DNA of 64,000 nt. Source: Granulosicoccus sp036478595 (GTDB lineage: Bacteria; Pseudomonadota; Gammaproteobacteria; Granulosicoccales; Granulosicoccaceae). A model generated the notes under the pieces. It was given only the letters and a program-made list of their open reading frames with translations, had not been told where the DNA came from and did not search any database. The stretch spans positions 1 through 64,000 of the forward strand of contig JAZGEF010000053.1 of assembly GCA_036478595.1 (NCBI GenBank). Reading direction: 5' to 3'. Position 1 is the stretch's first letter. Each line of letters begins with the position of its first letter. Made by a program: the position numbers and the translations under genes. Below are positions 8,767 through 17,643 of the stretch, piece after piece.

Positions 8767-10233
8767 TCAGTTCTTCTGATAAGCCCTGATGTAATCGATA
8801 GTCAGACGGGCTGGAAGTTGCGTACTGCCGTCAGGATCCCCGGCCCATGCACCACCCACGGCAAGGTTAACCAACAAATACATCTCTTCCCAAGAGGCAT
8901 TACCGTTTTGGTAAGTATTTCGCTCAACACCGTCCACATACCAGGTAATCAAGCCTGGTTCCCATTTTATTGCATAGGTGTGGAATTCCTGCGAGTAATC
9001 TGGACCAGATGCCTCCATCGTAGGAGATGATTTGAGGTTGCCGTTTTCATAATAGTGATAAGTGTTGTAGGCCACGTTCGGCTTGTCACCGATGTACTCA
9101 ACAATGTCGATTTCTGGGCGATTATTGTATTCGTTGTTATGCAATAACCAAAACGCTGACCACAAGCCCTTGCCTTTTGGCAATTTGGCTCGAATTTCAA
9201 CGTAGCCATACTTCATTTTAAATTTGTTGTAAGTGGTGAGTACACCAGATAGATACGGTTTCCAGTTAGCACTGGATTGTAAGTGTTCCGGTGTACGCAC
9301 AGCCGAAATTGTCATGTTCTCGCCATCAAATTCAAATGGGGAATGGCCAAAGTCTGGGCTGTTTATGCTATTGACGTAAAACTGTTTCTCGTCATTGATC
9401 GTTAACCAAGGCCCCCATCGATACTGACTGTTCCACTTATTTGAGTCCAGGCTGTATTGCTGGAACTCGTCAGCGAACACTTGGTGGTAACCAGCAGGCA
9501 CGCCGCCTGACTGTTGTACAGGGCTGTCGCTAAGCGGGGCACGTTCAGACTGTATACGATCTGCGCTTCGGATGGTATTGGCTGTATTAACTAGCAGCTC
9601 GGCAGATCTTTCTGAGTAGGTATTGCTATGGCTGTACGCAACAATGTGATACCGATGATCTTGGCCCCAACTTAATTGAGTGTCATTAAACTCAGTGTTT
9701 GATGTTGACGCCAAATAGCCGCCATCACGATAAACGTTATAGCCCTTTACGTTGCCCTGAGGCGCAGTCCAATAAACTATCGCTTCGTTGCCGTTTTTCA
9801 CTGTCGATCGTAGCGCCGATGGCTTTGTTAGGTTCTGATTGTTATTAGTGGGCGCAGCAGCAGGCTGATTGTTGTTGTCGCCAACGGTCACTGCAGCCTT
9901 ATCAGACAATATTGTGTAGTTTTTCGCTGCATCAAATGCCACGATAGCGTATTCGTAGTGCCCGTTATTAGCGACCTCGTAGTCGATATAATTGGTACTG
10001 AATACGGTGAGGTAGTACTGGTTGTTTCGATAGATGTTATATCCCTCGACACCAACGTTATCCCACGACTGGTTCCAGCTAACTCTAACAGAGCTACTGT
10101 TGATAGCTTGTGCGTTGACGCCATCGGGCCGCGATGGTTTCTGTAAATCGGCCATCGCAGACCCACTGACCAAACCAGCTGCCAATCCGCTCAACAAGGT
10201 CAACTCTAGTAAAGAATTTTTTAGAACACGCAT
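8767..10233 (-). CDS. Secreted GH16 beta-glucanase with two fibronectin type III domains
   Basis: 488 residues: signal peptide to about residue 28 (cleavage after SAMA), FN3 domain 1 (about 32-116), an Asn/Pro-rich linker, FN3 domain 2 (about 137-217) and a GH16 catalytic domain (about 245-488). The active site is EIDIVE at 374-379, with Glu374 as nucleophile, Asp376 as helper and Glu379 as acid/base; WSAFWLLH and the closing beta-strands fit laminarinases and lichenases. It would hydrolyse beta-1,3 or mixed beta-glucans outside the cell, as marine bacteria do with laminarin; agarase or carrageenase specificity cannot be excluded from motifs. It stands alone with its own terminator and lacks a neighbouring susC/D or regulator. 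Confidence 0.9.
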   Translation of the reverse strand: MRVLKNSLLELTLLSGLAAGLVSGSAMADLQKPSRPDGVNAQAINSSSVRVSWNQSWDNVGVEGYNIYRNNQYYLTVFSTNYIDYEVANNGHYEYAIVAFDAAKNYTILSDKAAVTVGDNNNQPAAAPTNNNQNLTKPSALRSTVKNGNEAIVYWTAPQGNVKGYNVYRDGGYLASTSNTEFNDTQLSWGQDHRYHIVAYSHSNTYSERSAELLVNTANTIRSADRIQSERAPLSDSPVQQSGGVPAGYHQVFADEFQQYSLDSNKWNSQYRWGPWLTINDEKQFYVNSINSPDFGHSPFEFDGENMTISAVRTPEHLQSSANWKPYLSGVLTTYNKFKMKYGYVEIRAKLPKGKGLWSAFWLLHNNEYNNRPEIDIVEYIGDKPNVAYNTYHYYENGNLKSSPTMEASGPDYSQEFHTYAIKWEPGLITWYVDGVERNTYQNGNASWEEMYLLVNLAVGGAWAGDPDGSTQLPARLTIDYIRAYQKN

Positions 10234-10480
10234 GTGAATCTCTGTTACTCCAATTCGCTTAAATCAAGCAAGCCGCGAGGTTAGCGACTGAACCTGAATT
10301 AAAACTTAAATAAAACCGACAGTTAGTGGCGGAACCACATCTGATAGCAGTGAATTCAATAGCGAGAATCGGGCCTCGATTAACAATTGCGACAAAAAGG
10401 TTGAATTACACAATTGCAATGCATTGAAGTTGAACGGCTGTGGTGGGCTGTGACTGGAGCTAATAGCGTGGGCTGATGAT

Positions 10481-10849
10481 CTAAGGTCGGAAGAGCTGCC
10501 ACATCGGGCCAAGCATGACATAGACAATGAAGATCGAAAACCCGATAGCCAGTAATGAGGGCACCGGGCGTGATTTTATTCGCTCAAACAGGCTAGATTC
10601 AAGCCCGTCGGCTTTGCGTTGCAGGTATTCGGACCTTGCCGTTGCCGCATAGCTTTGTTGCCAATCATTTATCAATGCCTTGTATTCAGCTAAGCGGGAA
10701 CTGTCGTTTATCCATATTGCGGGCATAGAAATACCCCAATTGCCAGCGTCCGTTTCGTAATAATCCACATGATGTTCATCAAGCATTTGTCGCACAGCGA
10801 CAGCTTCACTTTCCGGAACATTGCGTAATCGAAAGAGTAGTTCTGCCAT
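10481..10849 (-). CDS. DUF6164-like small membrane protein
   Basis: 122 residues. The N-terminal 60 residues form a soluble alpha/beta unit beginning MAELLFRLRNVPESEA and containing YYETDAGNWGISMPAIW, which matches the conserved DUF6164 block. A charged helical region follows and then one membrane segment (LLAIGFSIFIVYVMLGPMW) near the C-terminus. Function is unknown. It lies 19 bases after the GT2 gene in the same direction, so the two are probably co-transcribed. The family is widespread as a stand-alone gene in Gammaproteobacteria. Confidence 0.7.
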   Translation of the reverse strand: MAELLFRLRNVPESEAVAVRQMLDEHHVDYYETDAGNWGISMPAIWINDSSRLAEYKALINDWQQSYAATARSEYLQRKADGLESSLFERIKSRPVPSLLAIGFSIFIVYVMLGPMWQLFRP

Positions 10850-10868
10850 AGTAGTTGAGGGCGTCGTG

Positions 10869-11717
10869 TTAAAGGATCTGTGACAGGATGTCGTCGTAAC
10901 CCTGCCTTAATTCTGCCACATGTTCATAGCGCTTGCGTTTTATCGCACCTTCGCAATAGATTGAGAACTTGCTGTTGAAGGTTTGCACAGCCGCTTGGTA
11001 GTCAACGTCGCGTAAAAAGGCTGTATGAAAATGACTTCTCAGCAGCTTTGCCAGTGCCTCAAGACGAAATCGATCCATACCCCAGTGCTTTTGCGATAGT
11101 TGATCATCATGCCCGCCGTATTTTTGTATTAGCGCATCCTCGCAATACGCGACAGGTTCGCGACTGCATAACCTTAGCCAGTAGTCGTAGTCTTCGCAGG
11201 CAGGCAATGTTTCATCAAAACCACCGAGCTCCTCAAACACGCTGCTCTTGATCAAGCTCGCTGATGGCGAGATAGCGCACAATGGTAAACATTGCTGAAA
11301 AATCCAACCACCCGTTTTTTGGTGTTTGTTCATTGGGTTTACGCGTTTGCCAGCCCGAATCCAATGTTCTTCTGAATGACATAAGCGAACATCGGGCTGT
11401 TGTTGCAATAGTTGTAGCTGCACACTTAATTTTTGTGGAAACCAGCAGTCATCTGAATCGAGTAAGGCAATCCATTCGCCGGTAGCGTTCTTGATACCGG
11501 TATTGCGAGCTGCGGATACGCCTTTGTTTGTTTGCGAGATAATGTTGAGCTGAGAGTATTGGCTGCGAAGCCACTGCGCTGTGTCATCGGTGGATCCATC
11601 ATCAACGACAATTATTTCATGTGGCGCGTGTTGTTGCGCTAACACTGATTCAATTGCTCGAGCCAAGGTATGGCGTCGATTAAAGCTTGGAATGATGACG
11701 CTTACAGTTGTTTGCAT
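10869..11717 (-). CDS. Family 2 glycosyltransferase
   Basis: 282 residues with a GT-A fold: VSVIIPSFNRRHTLARAIESVLAQ at the start, EIIVVDDGSTDDT (nucleotide binding), GVSAARNTGI and LLDSDDCW with the metal-binding DxD-like acid pair, then an ACEDYDYWLRL block with the ED acid/base motif. No membrane segment. It would transfer a sugar from a nucleotide donor in glycan synthesis at the cytoplasmic face; donor and acceptor are unknown. It is followed closely by the DUF6164 gene and has no polysaccharide cluster around it. Confidence 0.88.
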   Translation of the reverse strand: MQTTVSVIIPSFNRRHTLARAIESVLAQQHAPHEIIVVDDGSTDDTAQWLRSQYSQLNIISQTNKGVSAARNTGIKNATGEWIALLDSDDCWFPQKLSVQLQLLQQQPDVRLCHSEEHWIRAGKRVNPMNKHQKTGGWIFQQCLPLCAISPSASLIKSSVFEELGGFDETLPACEDYDYWLRLCSREPVAYCEDALIQKYGGHDDQLSQKHWGMDRFRLEALAKLLRSHFHTAFLRDVDYQAAVQTFNSKFSIYCEGAIKRKRYEHVAELRQGYDDILSQIL

Positions 11718-11786
11718 GTGTGGCTGGTGGTCAAGCGTTTAAAATAGCTGCATACTAATGTTAAGTGAAATAACAAGGAGATATAT

Positions 11787-12482
11787 ATGGATAGCAAAGC
11801 AATACTCGATAACCTACTTGAAACCTCTCAACGTGCCACCAAAAAAGGCATAGAGATGGCGGAAAGTAAACTCAACCTACCAGAGTCAGGCCCCGAACGT
11901 GAGCAAATGTTGGATGGGCTTAAAAAAGGTGCCTTAGCAGCGGGTGCCGTTGCCTTGCTCCTGGGTACCAAAAGTGGGCGAAGCTTAACGGGCGCAGCAG
12001 TAAAAGTTGGCGGCTTGGCAGCTGTTGGTGGTTTGGCTTATAAAGCGTTTACTGATTGGCAGGCATCTCAACCAGAAGCCAGTGGCAGAGCCACACGAAT
12101 TAATGGCATACCGATTGATGAGCTGGCTGAGCCTGAAGCCAATGTGCGTAGTGAGTCCATCGTACGCGCAATGATCACAGCAGCTAAGGCGGATGGCCAT
12201 ATCGATGCGAACGAGCGCAAAGTGATTACCTCCCAGCTAAAGAGCCTGGGCCTGGAAGCTGACATCACATCGTTTTTATTGGGTGAGCTGGATAAGCCCA
12301 TGAATATCCAGAGCGTTGCTGCCGATGCCGATACGCCAGAGGCCGCTGCGGAGCTTTACCTTGCCTCCGCCATGGTGGTTGATTTTTCCGCTGCTGCCGA
12401 GCGCGAATATATGGATTCACTTGCGGGTGCGCTCAATATAGAGCCGGCATTGGCTAAAAAATTAGAAAGCGAGCTTAGTTGA
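11787..12482 (+). CDS. DUF533/TerB-like tellurite resistance family protein (YebE-like)
   Basis: 231 residues. A Gly/Ala-rich hydrophobic centre (GALAAGAVALLLGTKSGRSLTGAA) is followed by a TerB-type helical domain with AAKADGHIDANERKVI near residue 133 and the acidic repeat features of DUF533, as in E. coli YebE. Location is probably inner-membrane associated; function is unknown, though YebE belongs to envelope-stress regulons in E. coli. The start at ATG 11787 has AAGGAG at the ideal distance. It is divergent from the GT2 gene with a short shared promoter region. Confidence 0.85.
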   Translation: MDSKAILDNLLETSQRATKKGIEMAESKLNLPESGPEREQMLDGLKKGALAAGAVALLLGTKSGRSLTGAAVKVGGLAAVGGLAYKAFTDWQASQPEASGRATRINGIPIDELAEPEANVRSESIVRAMITAAKADGHIDANERKVITSQLKSLGLEADITSFLLGELDKPMNIQSVAADADTPEAAAELYLASAMVVDFSAAAEREYMDSLAGALNIEPALAKKLESELS

Positions 12483-12504
12483 TTTTTCGTAGTAACTTTG
12501 CACG

Positions 12505-13515
12505 TTAACGCTGTACTTCATCTGCAATAACCGCCAAGCAATCACCTTGGCGGATATTGCCACTAAAGTGATGTGCTAACACAACCCCGTTTTTGTTTGC
12601 AATGATTGGTTCGGGTTTTGCCCCGGTTTGCAGCGGGTTAATAATGTGCGCAATGGGGTTACCGTGGTACACCTCTTGTCCAGCCGATGCAAACAATTCC
12701 AGCATACCATCGCACGGTGCGCTGATCATGCAGGCATCGTTTTCAACTTCCAACATACGGGTTGCTCTAAGCTGTATCTCCTCGTTAAGCACACCCATTT
12801 GTACCAACACATTTCTGCAACCCGTATTAGCGATTTTGAGCGCATGACTATCTACGCCGCCACCGCTGCCAATTAGAATGGTTAACATTATTTTTTTCAT
12901 TGATTCAACATGGCTATCCAGCATGCCGCGTTCTTGTAATTCAAGCATGCGTACACTGTTAGGTGCACCAAATGAGATCATTGATGCCTCGGCTCGAGTT
13001 TGTTGTTCGCGATCTTTCAAAAAGTGCACTACAGCTGATGGGGCATAGGCCATCGATTTTCCACCGGATTGCACATCTAACACCACATCGGCTCGGTCGA
13101 TTATTTCAATACTAAGCATGTGAGCAATGCGTGCGCTTACGCTGCCATTAACATCGCCTGGAAAACACCGATTAAGGTTTTTGTTGTCCAGTGGCGATCG
13201 CCGGCTATAGTGTTGAGCAGCGGGTGGATTAATGCACGGCAAAATTAACAAAGTACCGTTAATATTGGCAGGATCGATGTCGCGAGCTAGGCGGTGCAGG
13301 GCGACAGTGCCATTGGGCTCATCTCCAAACATACCAGCCAGCATTGCCACACAGGGGCCTGAGCCATTACGGATAACGGTGACAGGCAATTGAACGCTAC
13401 CCCAGGCGGATTGTTCACTCGAATACGGAAGTGCCAAAAATCCGTGTTGCTTACCGTCAATGTCGAAGTCGACGGTTTTACTGGTGGCAGCAGCCATTTG
13501 ATCGTTTGGGTTCAT
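12505..13515 (-). CDS. AstE/AspA (DoeB-like) family protein with substituted metal ligands
   Basis: 336 residues with the fold markers of succinylglutamate desuccinylase/aspartoacylase-type M14 deacylases: NKNLNRCFPGD near residue 111 and a C-terminal beta-barrel region (ISAPCDGMLELFASAGQEV). The zinc motif normally reading NHGDE is MFGDE here (Phe63 for His), and the usual LDLHSGG is LDVQSGG (Gln149 for His). The catalytic Glu block 'ELGGGG' is also altered to LIGSGGG. Active DoeB-type enzymes remove acyl groups from amino acids; this copy has lost the expected metal site. It is divergent from an SLC13-type transporter, so it may bind or sense a related substrate. Frame and length are intact. 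Confidence 0.75.
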   Translation of the reverse strand: MNPNDQMAAATSKTVDFDIDGKQHGFLALPYSSEQSAWGSVQLPVTVIRNGSGPCVAMLAGMFGDEPNGTVALHRLARDIDPANINGTLLILPCINPPAAQHYSRRSPLDNKNLNRCFPGDVNGSVSARIAHMLSIEIIDRADVVLDVQSGGKSMAYAPSAVVHFLKDREQQTRAEASMISFGAPNSVRMLELQERGMLDSHVESMKKIMLTILIGSGGGVDSHALKIANTGCRNVLVQMGVLNEEIQLRATRMLEVENDACMISAPCDGMLELFASAGQEVYHGNPIAHIINPLQTGAKPEPIIANKNGVVLAHHFSGNIRQGDCLAVIADEVQR

Positions 13516-13612
13516 GTCAATGAGACACCGGCTTTTAGAGGCAATTAATGACTTGCCCTAGTACAATGCAAAAGGCGTGCAACAGGGCATACCAGCAACA
13601 GAGCATAATCGA

Positions 13613-15388
13613 ATGACAACAGAACAGATCATCATTAGTGCCATCCTGCTTATGGCCATGCTGATGTTTGGCTGGGGAAAGTGGCGATACGATCTCGTGG
13701 CCATGTCAGCCCTGGTGGCTTGCGTCGTGGCCAGATTGGTTGACCCCAATGAAGCGTTTGCAGGTTTCGGCCATCCAGCGGTTATTACAGTGGCCGCGGT
13801 ACTGATTATCAGTAGCGCTTTGAAAAATGCCGGTGTGGTGGATGAGATAGCCAGCCGTATTAGCCACCTTACCGAAACACCCATTATGCACATTGCCGCA
13901 ATGACGGCCGTGGTGACAGTCGCGTCGGCATTTATGAACAACGTTGGCGCCCTGGCCTTGCTGTTACCGATCGCGTTATCTACATCTCAAGAACGCAACC
14001 GATCGCCTGCGTTAATTCTTATGCCATTGGCTTTCGGTAGTTTGCTAGGTGGCATGATGACCTTAATCGGCACACCGCCTAATATTATCGTTGCCAGCAT
14101 ACGCGCTACTGAAACGGGTCAACCTTTTGGCATGTTCGACTTCACGCCCGTTGGTTTGCCAATCGCGATTGTAGGTGGTTTGTTCATCACCTTCATAGGC
14201 TGGCGGTTAATACCCAAAGAGCGGTTGGAGCACAATACGGCCGGTAAGTTGTTTGAAGTCGGTGGCTACTTAACTGAAGCCAAGGTGCCTGAATCATCAC
14301 CGTTGGTTGGCAAGTTGCTGGGTGAAACCGACACCGAAGAAAGTAATGTTGAAGTTATCGGAGTAGCTGGCAAACGGCGTTTTGCTAAAGCTGTTCGTGC
14401 CAGCTATCAGATAGCGCAAGAAGACATATTAATACTTCGAGCCGATCCATCTGATCTAAAGGGTTTTCTACAAAAACATGGCCTTGAGTTATTGAGTTCT
14501 GCCACGCCAGCATTTGTTGAGCCTGACCCGCAAAATGAAGTCATGGTTGAAGGCGTTGTGAGTAATAATTCATCGGTGGTGGGCAACGGTGTAGAATTAA
14601 TACGCCGCGAAACGGGCCGTACCTTAGCGCTAGTTGGATTGGCCCGTAATGGCCGGCCAGTGACTCAACGATTGCGACAACAAACGTTTCGTGCAGGCGA
14701 CGTGCTGTTGTTGCGTGGCGATACCGATACGGTCGATCAACATTTTAATACCTTGGGATTGTGGCCTTTGGCTAAACGTCCAATTGATCTTAATCGCACA
14801 CGAAGAGTGGCGGTTGCAGCGATGATATTTACAGCAGCTATTGTATTGGGAATATCAGGTTTAGTTAGTTTACCTATCGCCTTTTTATTGGCCATCATGG
14901 GCTATGTGTTAACGGGTATTTTATCGCCACGGCAAATATATGATGATATTGATTGGCCGGTTATCGTATTGCTGGCGGCAATGATTCCGGTGGGAAATGC
15001 CTTAACTACCACCGGTACTACACAACTTGTTGCTGATTCCTTGATAGAGGTTACACAAGGTATGCCGATTCCGTTGATATTAGGCTTGTTGCTGGTAGTG
15101 ACCATGTTGTTATCGGATGTTATTAATAATGCCGCTACGGCCTTGGTGATGGCGCCATTGGGAATCGCTATGGCCAGGGCGTTAGAAGTGAGTATCGATC
15201 CGTTCTTGATGTGTGTTGCAGTGGGAGCCTCGTGCGCCTTCCTAACGCCTATCGGGCATCAATGTAATACTTTGGTGATGGGCCCCGGTGGCTATAAGTT
15301 TACAGACTACTGGCGTATGGGCTTACCACTGGAAATTATAATAACGGCTATCAGTGTGCCGCTCATCATGTTTTTTTGGCCGCTATAA
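13613..15388 (+). CDS. SLC13/DASS-type transporter with two RCK_C domains
   Basis: About 591 residues: membrane half (residues 1-200), two tandem TrkA C-terminal (RCK_C) regulatory domains in the loop (about 205-385), then the second membrane half. The DASS features are the paired re-entrant motifs AFMNNVGALALLLP and DVINNAATALVMAP, together with LIGTPPNIIV and the C-terminal PIGHQCNTLVMGPGGY. It would import a divalent anion (sulfate, dicarboxylate or similar) with sodium; substrate is not resolvable. ATG 13613 (MTTEQII) is preferred over a GTG 12 codons upstream. It is divergent from the AstE-like gene. Confidence 0.85.
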   Translation: MTTEQIIISAILLMAMLMFGWGKWRYDLVAMSALVACVVARLVDPNEAFAGFGHPAVITVAAVLIISSALKNAGVVDEIASRISHLTETPIMHIAAMTAVVTVASAFMNNVGALALLLPIALSTSQERNRSPALILMPLAFGSLLGGMMTLIGTPPNIIVASIRATETGQPFGMFDFTPVGLPIAIVGGLFITFIGWRLIPKERLEHNTAGKLFEVGGYLTEAKVPESSPLVGKLLGETDTEESNVEVIGVAGKRRFAKAVRASYQIAQEDILILRADPSDLKGFLQKHGLELLSSATPAFVEPDPQNEVMVEGVVSNNSSVVGNGVELIRRETGRTLALVGLARNGRPVTQRLRQQTFRAGDVLLLRGDTDTVDQHFNTLGLWPLAKRPIDLNRTRRVAVAAMIFTAAIVLGISGLVSLPIAFLLAIMGYVLTGILSPRQIYDDIDWPVIVLLAAMIPVGNALTTTGTTQLVADSLIEVTQGMPIPLILGLLLVVTMLLSDVINNAATALVMAPLGIAMARALEVSIDPFLMCVAVGASCAFLTPIGHQCNTLVMGPGGYKFTDYWRMGLPLEIIITAISVPLIMFFWPL

Positions 15389-15415
15389 TTGTTGTTAAAG
15401 CGCTGTGGCGCAACG

Positions 15416-15445
15416 CAAAAAGCCGCGCATTGCGCGGCCTTTTGT
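15416..15445. terminator. Bidirectional terminator between convergent genes
   Basis: A stem GCCGCGC-att-GCGCGGC (15422-15438) is flanked by AAAAA upstream and CTTTTG downstream. It serves both the SLC13 gene from the left and the OmpA lipoprotein gene from the right. Confidence 0.85.
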
Positions 15446-15466
15446 TTGAACCAGTTTTAGCAATAA

Positions 15467-16147
15467 TTATCTTGGTGGGCGATACGCATCGTTCTCACGA
15501 CCTTCAACAATCGATTTCAAGTAAATCTCAACACGACGGTTGTCACTTCGACCAGCGCTGCTGGCGTTGTCGCTAACGGGTTGGTTTTCACCACGACCAG
15601 ACATGCGCATACGCGTGCGATCAACACCGTTACGGCTTAAGTGACGTGATACCGCACTGGCTCGCTTTTCTGACAACTGTTGGTTGTAGCTGTCAGAGCC
15701 GGTGCTATCAGTGTGACCGATCACGTGTACTGCCGTAGAATTATACTCTGCGATAACATCGCCAACTTTTTGTAAGCTGTTGCGAAAGCTAGGTTTAATG
15801 CCTGCACTATTATGGTCAAACGACGTTTCACTGCTTACGTTAATTTTCAAAGTTTCCTTATCTACGCGAGTAACAGTGATTTCGTTATTACGGCTTTCTG
15901 CCGCGAGCTCCTGGTTAAGCTTGGCTTGTTGCTTATCCATATAGCTACCAACGGCTGCACCGGTAAGTGCGCCAACAGCTGCACCAACATACTTGCCGTT
16001 CTTGCTGCTGCTCTGGTTGCCAATTACTGCGCCGGCTATGGCACCAATAGCTGCACCCGTTTTAGTGCGTTTGTTTGGATCATCTGTTGCGCAAGCTACT
16101 GCAAGCGTAGCAGCGGTAGCAATCATTAATACTTTGGCCTTATGCAT
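15467..16147 (-). CDS. OmpA-family lipoprotein with glycine zipper
   Basis: 226 residues. Lipoprotein signal with lipobox LAVAC (Cys19). Residues about 30-70 form glycine-zipper repeats (GAAIGAIAGAVIGN, GAAVGALTGAAVG), and residues about 105-215 form an OmpA C-terminal peptidoglycan-binding domain with HVIGHTDSTGSDSYNQQLSEKRA and the closing RSDNRRVEI. It should anchor in the outer membrane and bind diaminopimelate peptidoglycan, like YiaD. It is a single gene with a shared terminator behind it and GAGAG ahead of its ATG. Confidence 0.92.
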   Translation of the reverse strand: MHKAKVLMIATAATLAVACATDDPNKRTKTGAAIGAIAGAVIGNQSSSKNGKYVGAAVGALTGAAVGSYMDKQQAKLNQELAAESRNNEITVTRVDKETLKINVSSETSFDHNSAGIKPSFRNSLQKVGDVIAEYNSTAVHVIGHTDSTGSDSYNQQLSEKRASAVSRHLSRNGVDRTRMRMSGRGENQPVSDNASSAGRSDNRRVEIYLKSIVEGRENDAYRPPR

Positions 16148-16477
16148 GTGAGTTCTCTCGTTATTGTTTTATCTCTCACACAACTTTTCGGCTGACGTGT
16201 GGTTTTATCTAGTGCTAAAACCCAAGTTGAGCCCCGTTTCGCAGATCGCTTTTTAGGCTTTTCATTTGGTGATGTATGTGGCAAATTGCGCGTGATGCAT
16301 CTATCAATCGCTGCTCATTTGTGACCAACTTATCGGTGTTTTGGATGACAAAACCGCTGAATCATGGGCGTTAGATCGATTCCTCTGATGACAGGCTGTT
16401 TAGAATCTGCAGATGTCGGTGATTTTGAGCGCTTGAGCTGTTTTCTTTTGGGTTTTTTAGGTTTGATGAGAAACAAT
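16148..16477. other. Divergent intergenic region with no recognised gene
   Basis: 330 bases between the OmpA lipoprotein and csaA. It must hold both promoters. No convincing small ORF, repeat or structured RNA was found. A frame open from 16364 merely extends csaA upstream without a sound ribosome site. Confidence 0.5.
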
Positions 16478-16816
16478 ATGAATAAAATATCGTGGTCTGA
16501 TTTTGAAAAAATCGAGCTTATAGCGGGCACGGTTGTTGATGTACAGCCATTTCCAGAGGCGAGAAAGCCTGCTTATAAGTTAGTAATTGATTTTGGCCCA
16601 GAGATCGGGCAACGCCAATCTAGCGCGCAGATCACTACACACTACGAGGCGCAAGAACTAATCGGCAAGCAAATTATTGGGGTCGTTAATCTTCCGAAAA
16701 AACAAATCGGCCCATTTATGTCGGAGTGCCTGGTGACTGGTTGCTACCGTGAGGATGAGTCGGTTATATTGGTATCGCCAACTCATGAGGTGCCCAACGG
16801 TGCTCGCCTCGGATAG
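16478..16816 (+). CDS. csaA: CsaA-like tRNA-binding domain protein
   Basis: 112 residues consisting of a single EMAP-II-like OB fold: SWSDFEKIELIAGTVV, EARKPAYKLVIDFG, SSAQITTHY and VNLPKKQIGPFMSE are the CsaA signature blocks. Homologues bind tRNA and have been described as export-related chaperones. The ATG at 16478 gives MNKISWSDFEK, matching the family start; a frame extension back to 16364 is ignored. The ATG at 16466 four codons earlier is a minor alternative. Confidence 0.88.
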   Translation: MNKISWSDFEKIELIAGTVVDVQPFPEARKPAYKLVIDFGPEIGQRQSSAQITTHYEAQELIGKQIIGVVNLPKKQIGPFMSECLVTGCYREDESVILVSPTHEVPNGARLG

Positions 16817-16824
16817 CAAAGGCT

Positions 16825-17613
16825 CTATTGAAAACGATCTTGGCAAACGAATCGGTGGGGTGATCTCGCTATCAAGCTGCCATCTACATTGCTTAAGAAG
16901 GTTTGAGCGCCGTAGCAATTTTGTTGAGTTTTGTTGTCGCTAAGCATAGTACTTAGCTCAATGGTACCGTCGTTTTCTATGGTGGATATCAGCGCGCTAT
17001 TCACTTTATATTCGGTGTCAGCAGGGATAAATGCTGCGAGAGTGTTGACCCGTGAATGCGTAAACCAAGAAACGCCGTTGTCGTGAATGATGTGCGTCAT
17101 GTCTTCAACGGGTGCTGCGCCTGTTGACTTAAAAAATTGTAAAGCGAGTAGGGACAACTTGTTTGAGCTAACCGTGCTGGCACTGGCTTTAACTGCCTTG
17201 ACCACAAAACCAGGTTTGCTTTTTTTACCTAAGGCAATCTGTTTTTTAAGCTCGGCATCAAGAATAACGCGGTGTCGTTTGCTGAGCGCTTCAATACCAT
17301 CGGTGTCTGGCCACTTGGCGCAAGTAAACCCCCATAAGGCTTCGTACTTGCCTTTAAGCTCGGCGGTTTTTTCTGTGCAAAAAGCAGATTCGCTATTGGC
17401 GTACCACTTAACATCTCGTTTCCCGTCTTTTAGGGTTACGCTGACTTCGCACAGGTGTTCCTCCCCCGGCATCTCGAGGCGGATATAGCGTTGCTCGTCG
17501 TCAGTGGTGCACTCGTATTCTAATGCGTAGGCGAGATTAAAAACACTGGCAGCGCTAAGTAACATGGCTAGCGAGATGATGTTGATAAGTTTTTTTGTCA
17601 AAGAAGATTTCAC
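16825..17613 (-). CDS. Hypothetical exported protein
   Basis: 262 residues with a signal peptide (basic MKSSLTKKL then hydrophobic to about residue 30, cleavage after AYA). The mature part has six or more cysteines (YECTT, HLCEVSV, AFCTEK, FTCAKW, NCYGA, VCQDR), suggesting disulfides in the periplasm. The first half resembles many small periplasmic proteins with 'YECT' beginnings, but I recognise no family. GTG 17613 is the first codon. It converges on csaA with 8 bases between stops and lies downstream of the alcohol dehydrogenase in the same direction, 30 bases away. Confidence 0.7.
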   Translation of the reverse strand: MKSSLTKKLINIISLAMLLSAASVFNLAYALEYECTTDDEQRYIRLEMPGEEHLCEVSVTLKDGKRDVKWYANSESAFCTEKTAELKGKYEALWGFTCAKWPDTDGIEALSKRHRVILDAELKKQIALGKKSKPGFVVKAVKASASTVSSNKLSLLALQFFKSTGAAPVEDMTHIIHDNGVSWFTHSRVNTLAAFIPADTEYKVNSALISTIENDGTIELSTMLSDNKTQQNCYGAQTFLSNVDGSLIARSPHRFVCQDRFQ

Positions 17614-17643
17614 CCGCGCAGTATATCGGATAAAGCGGGAGAT

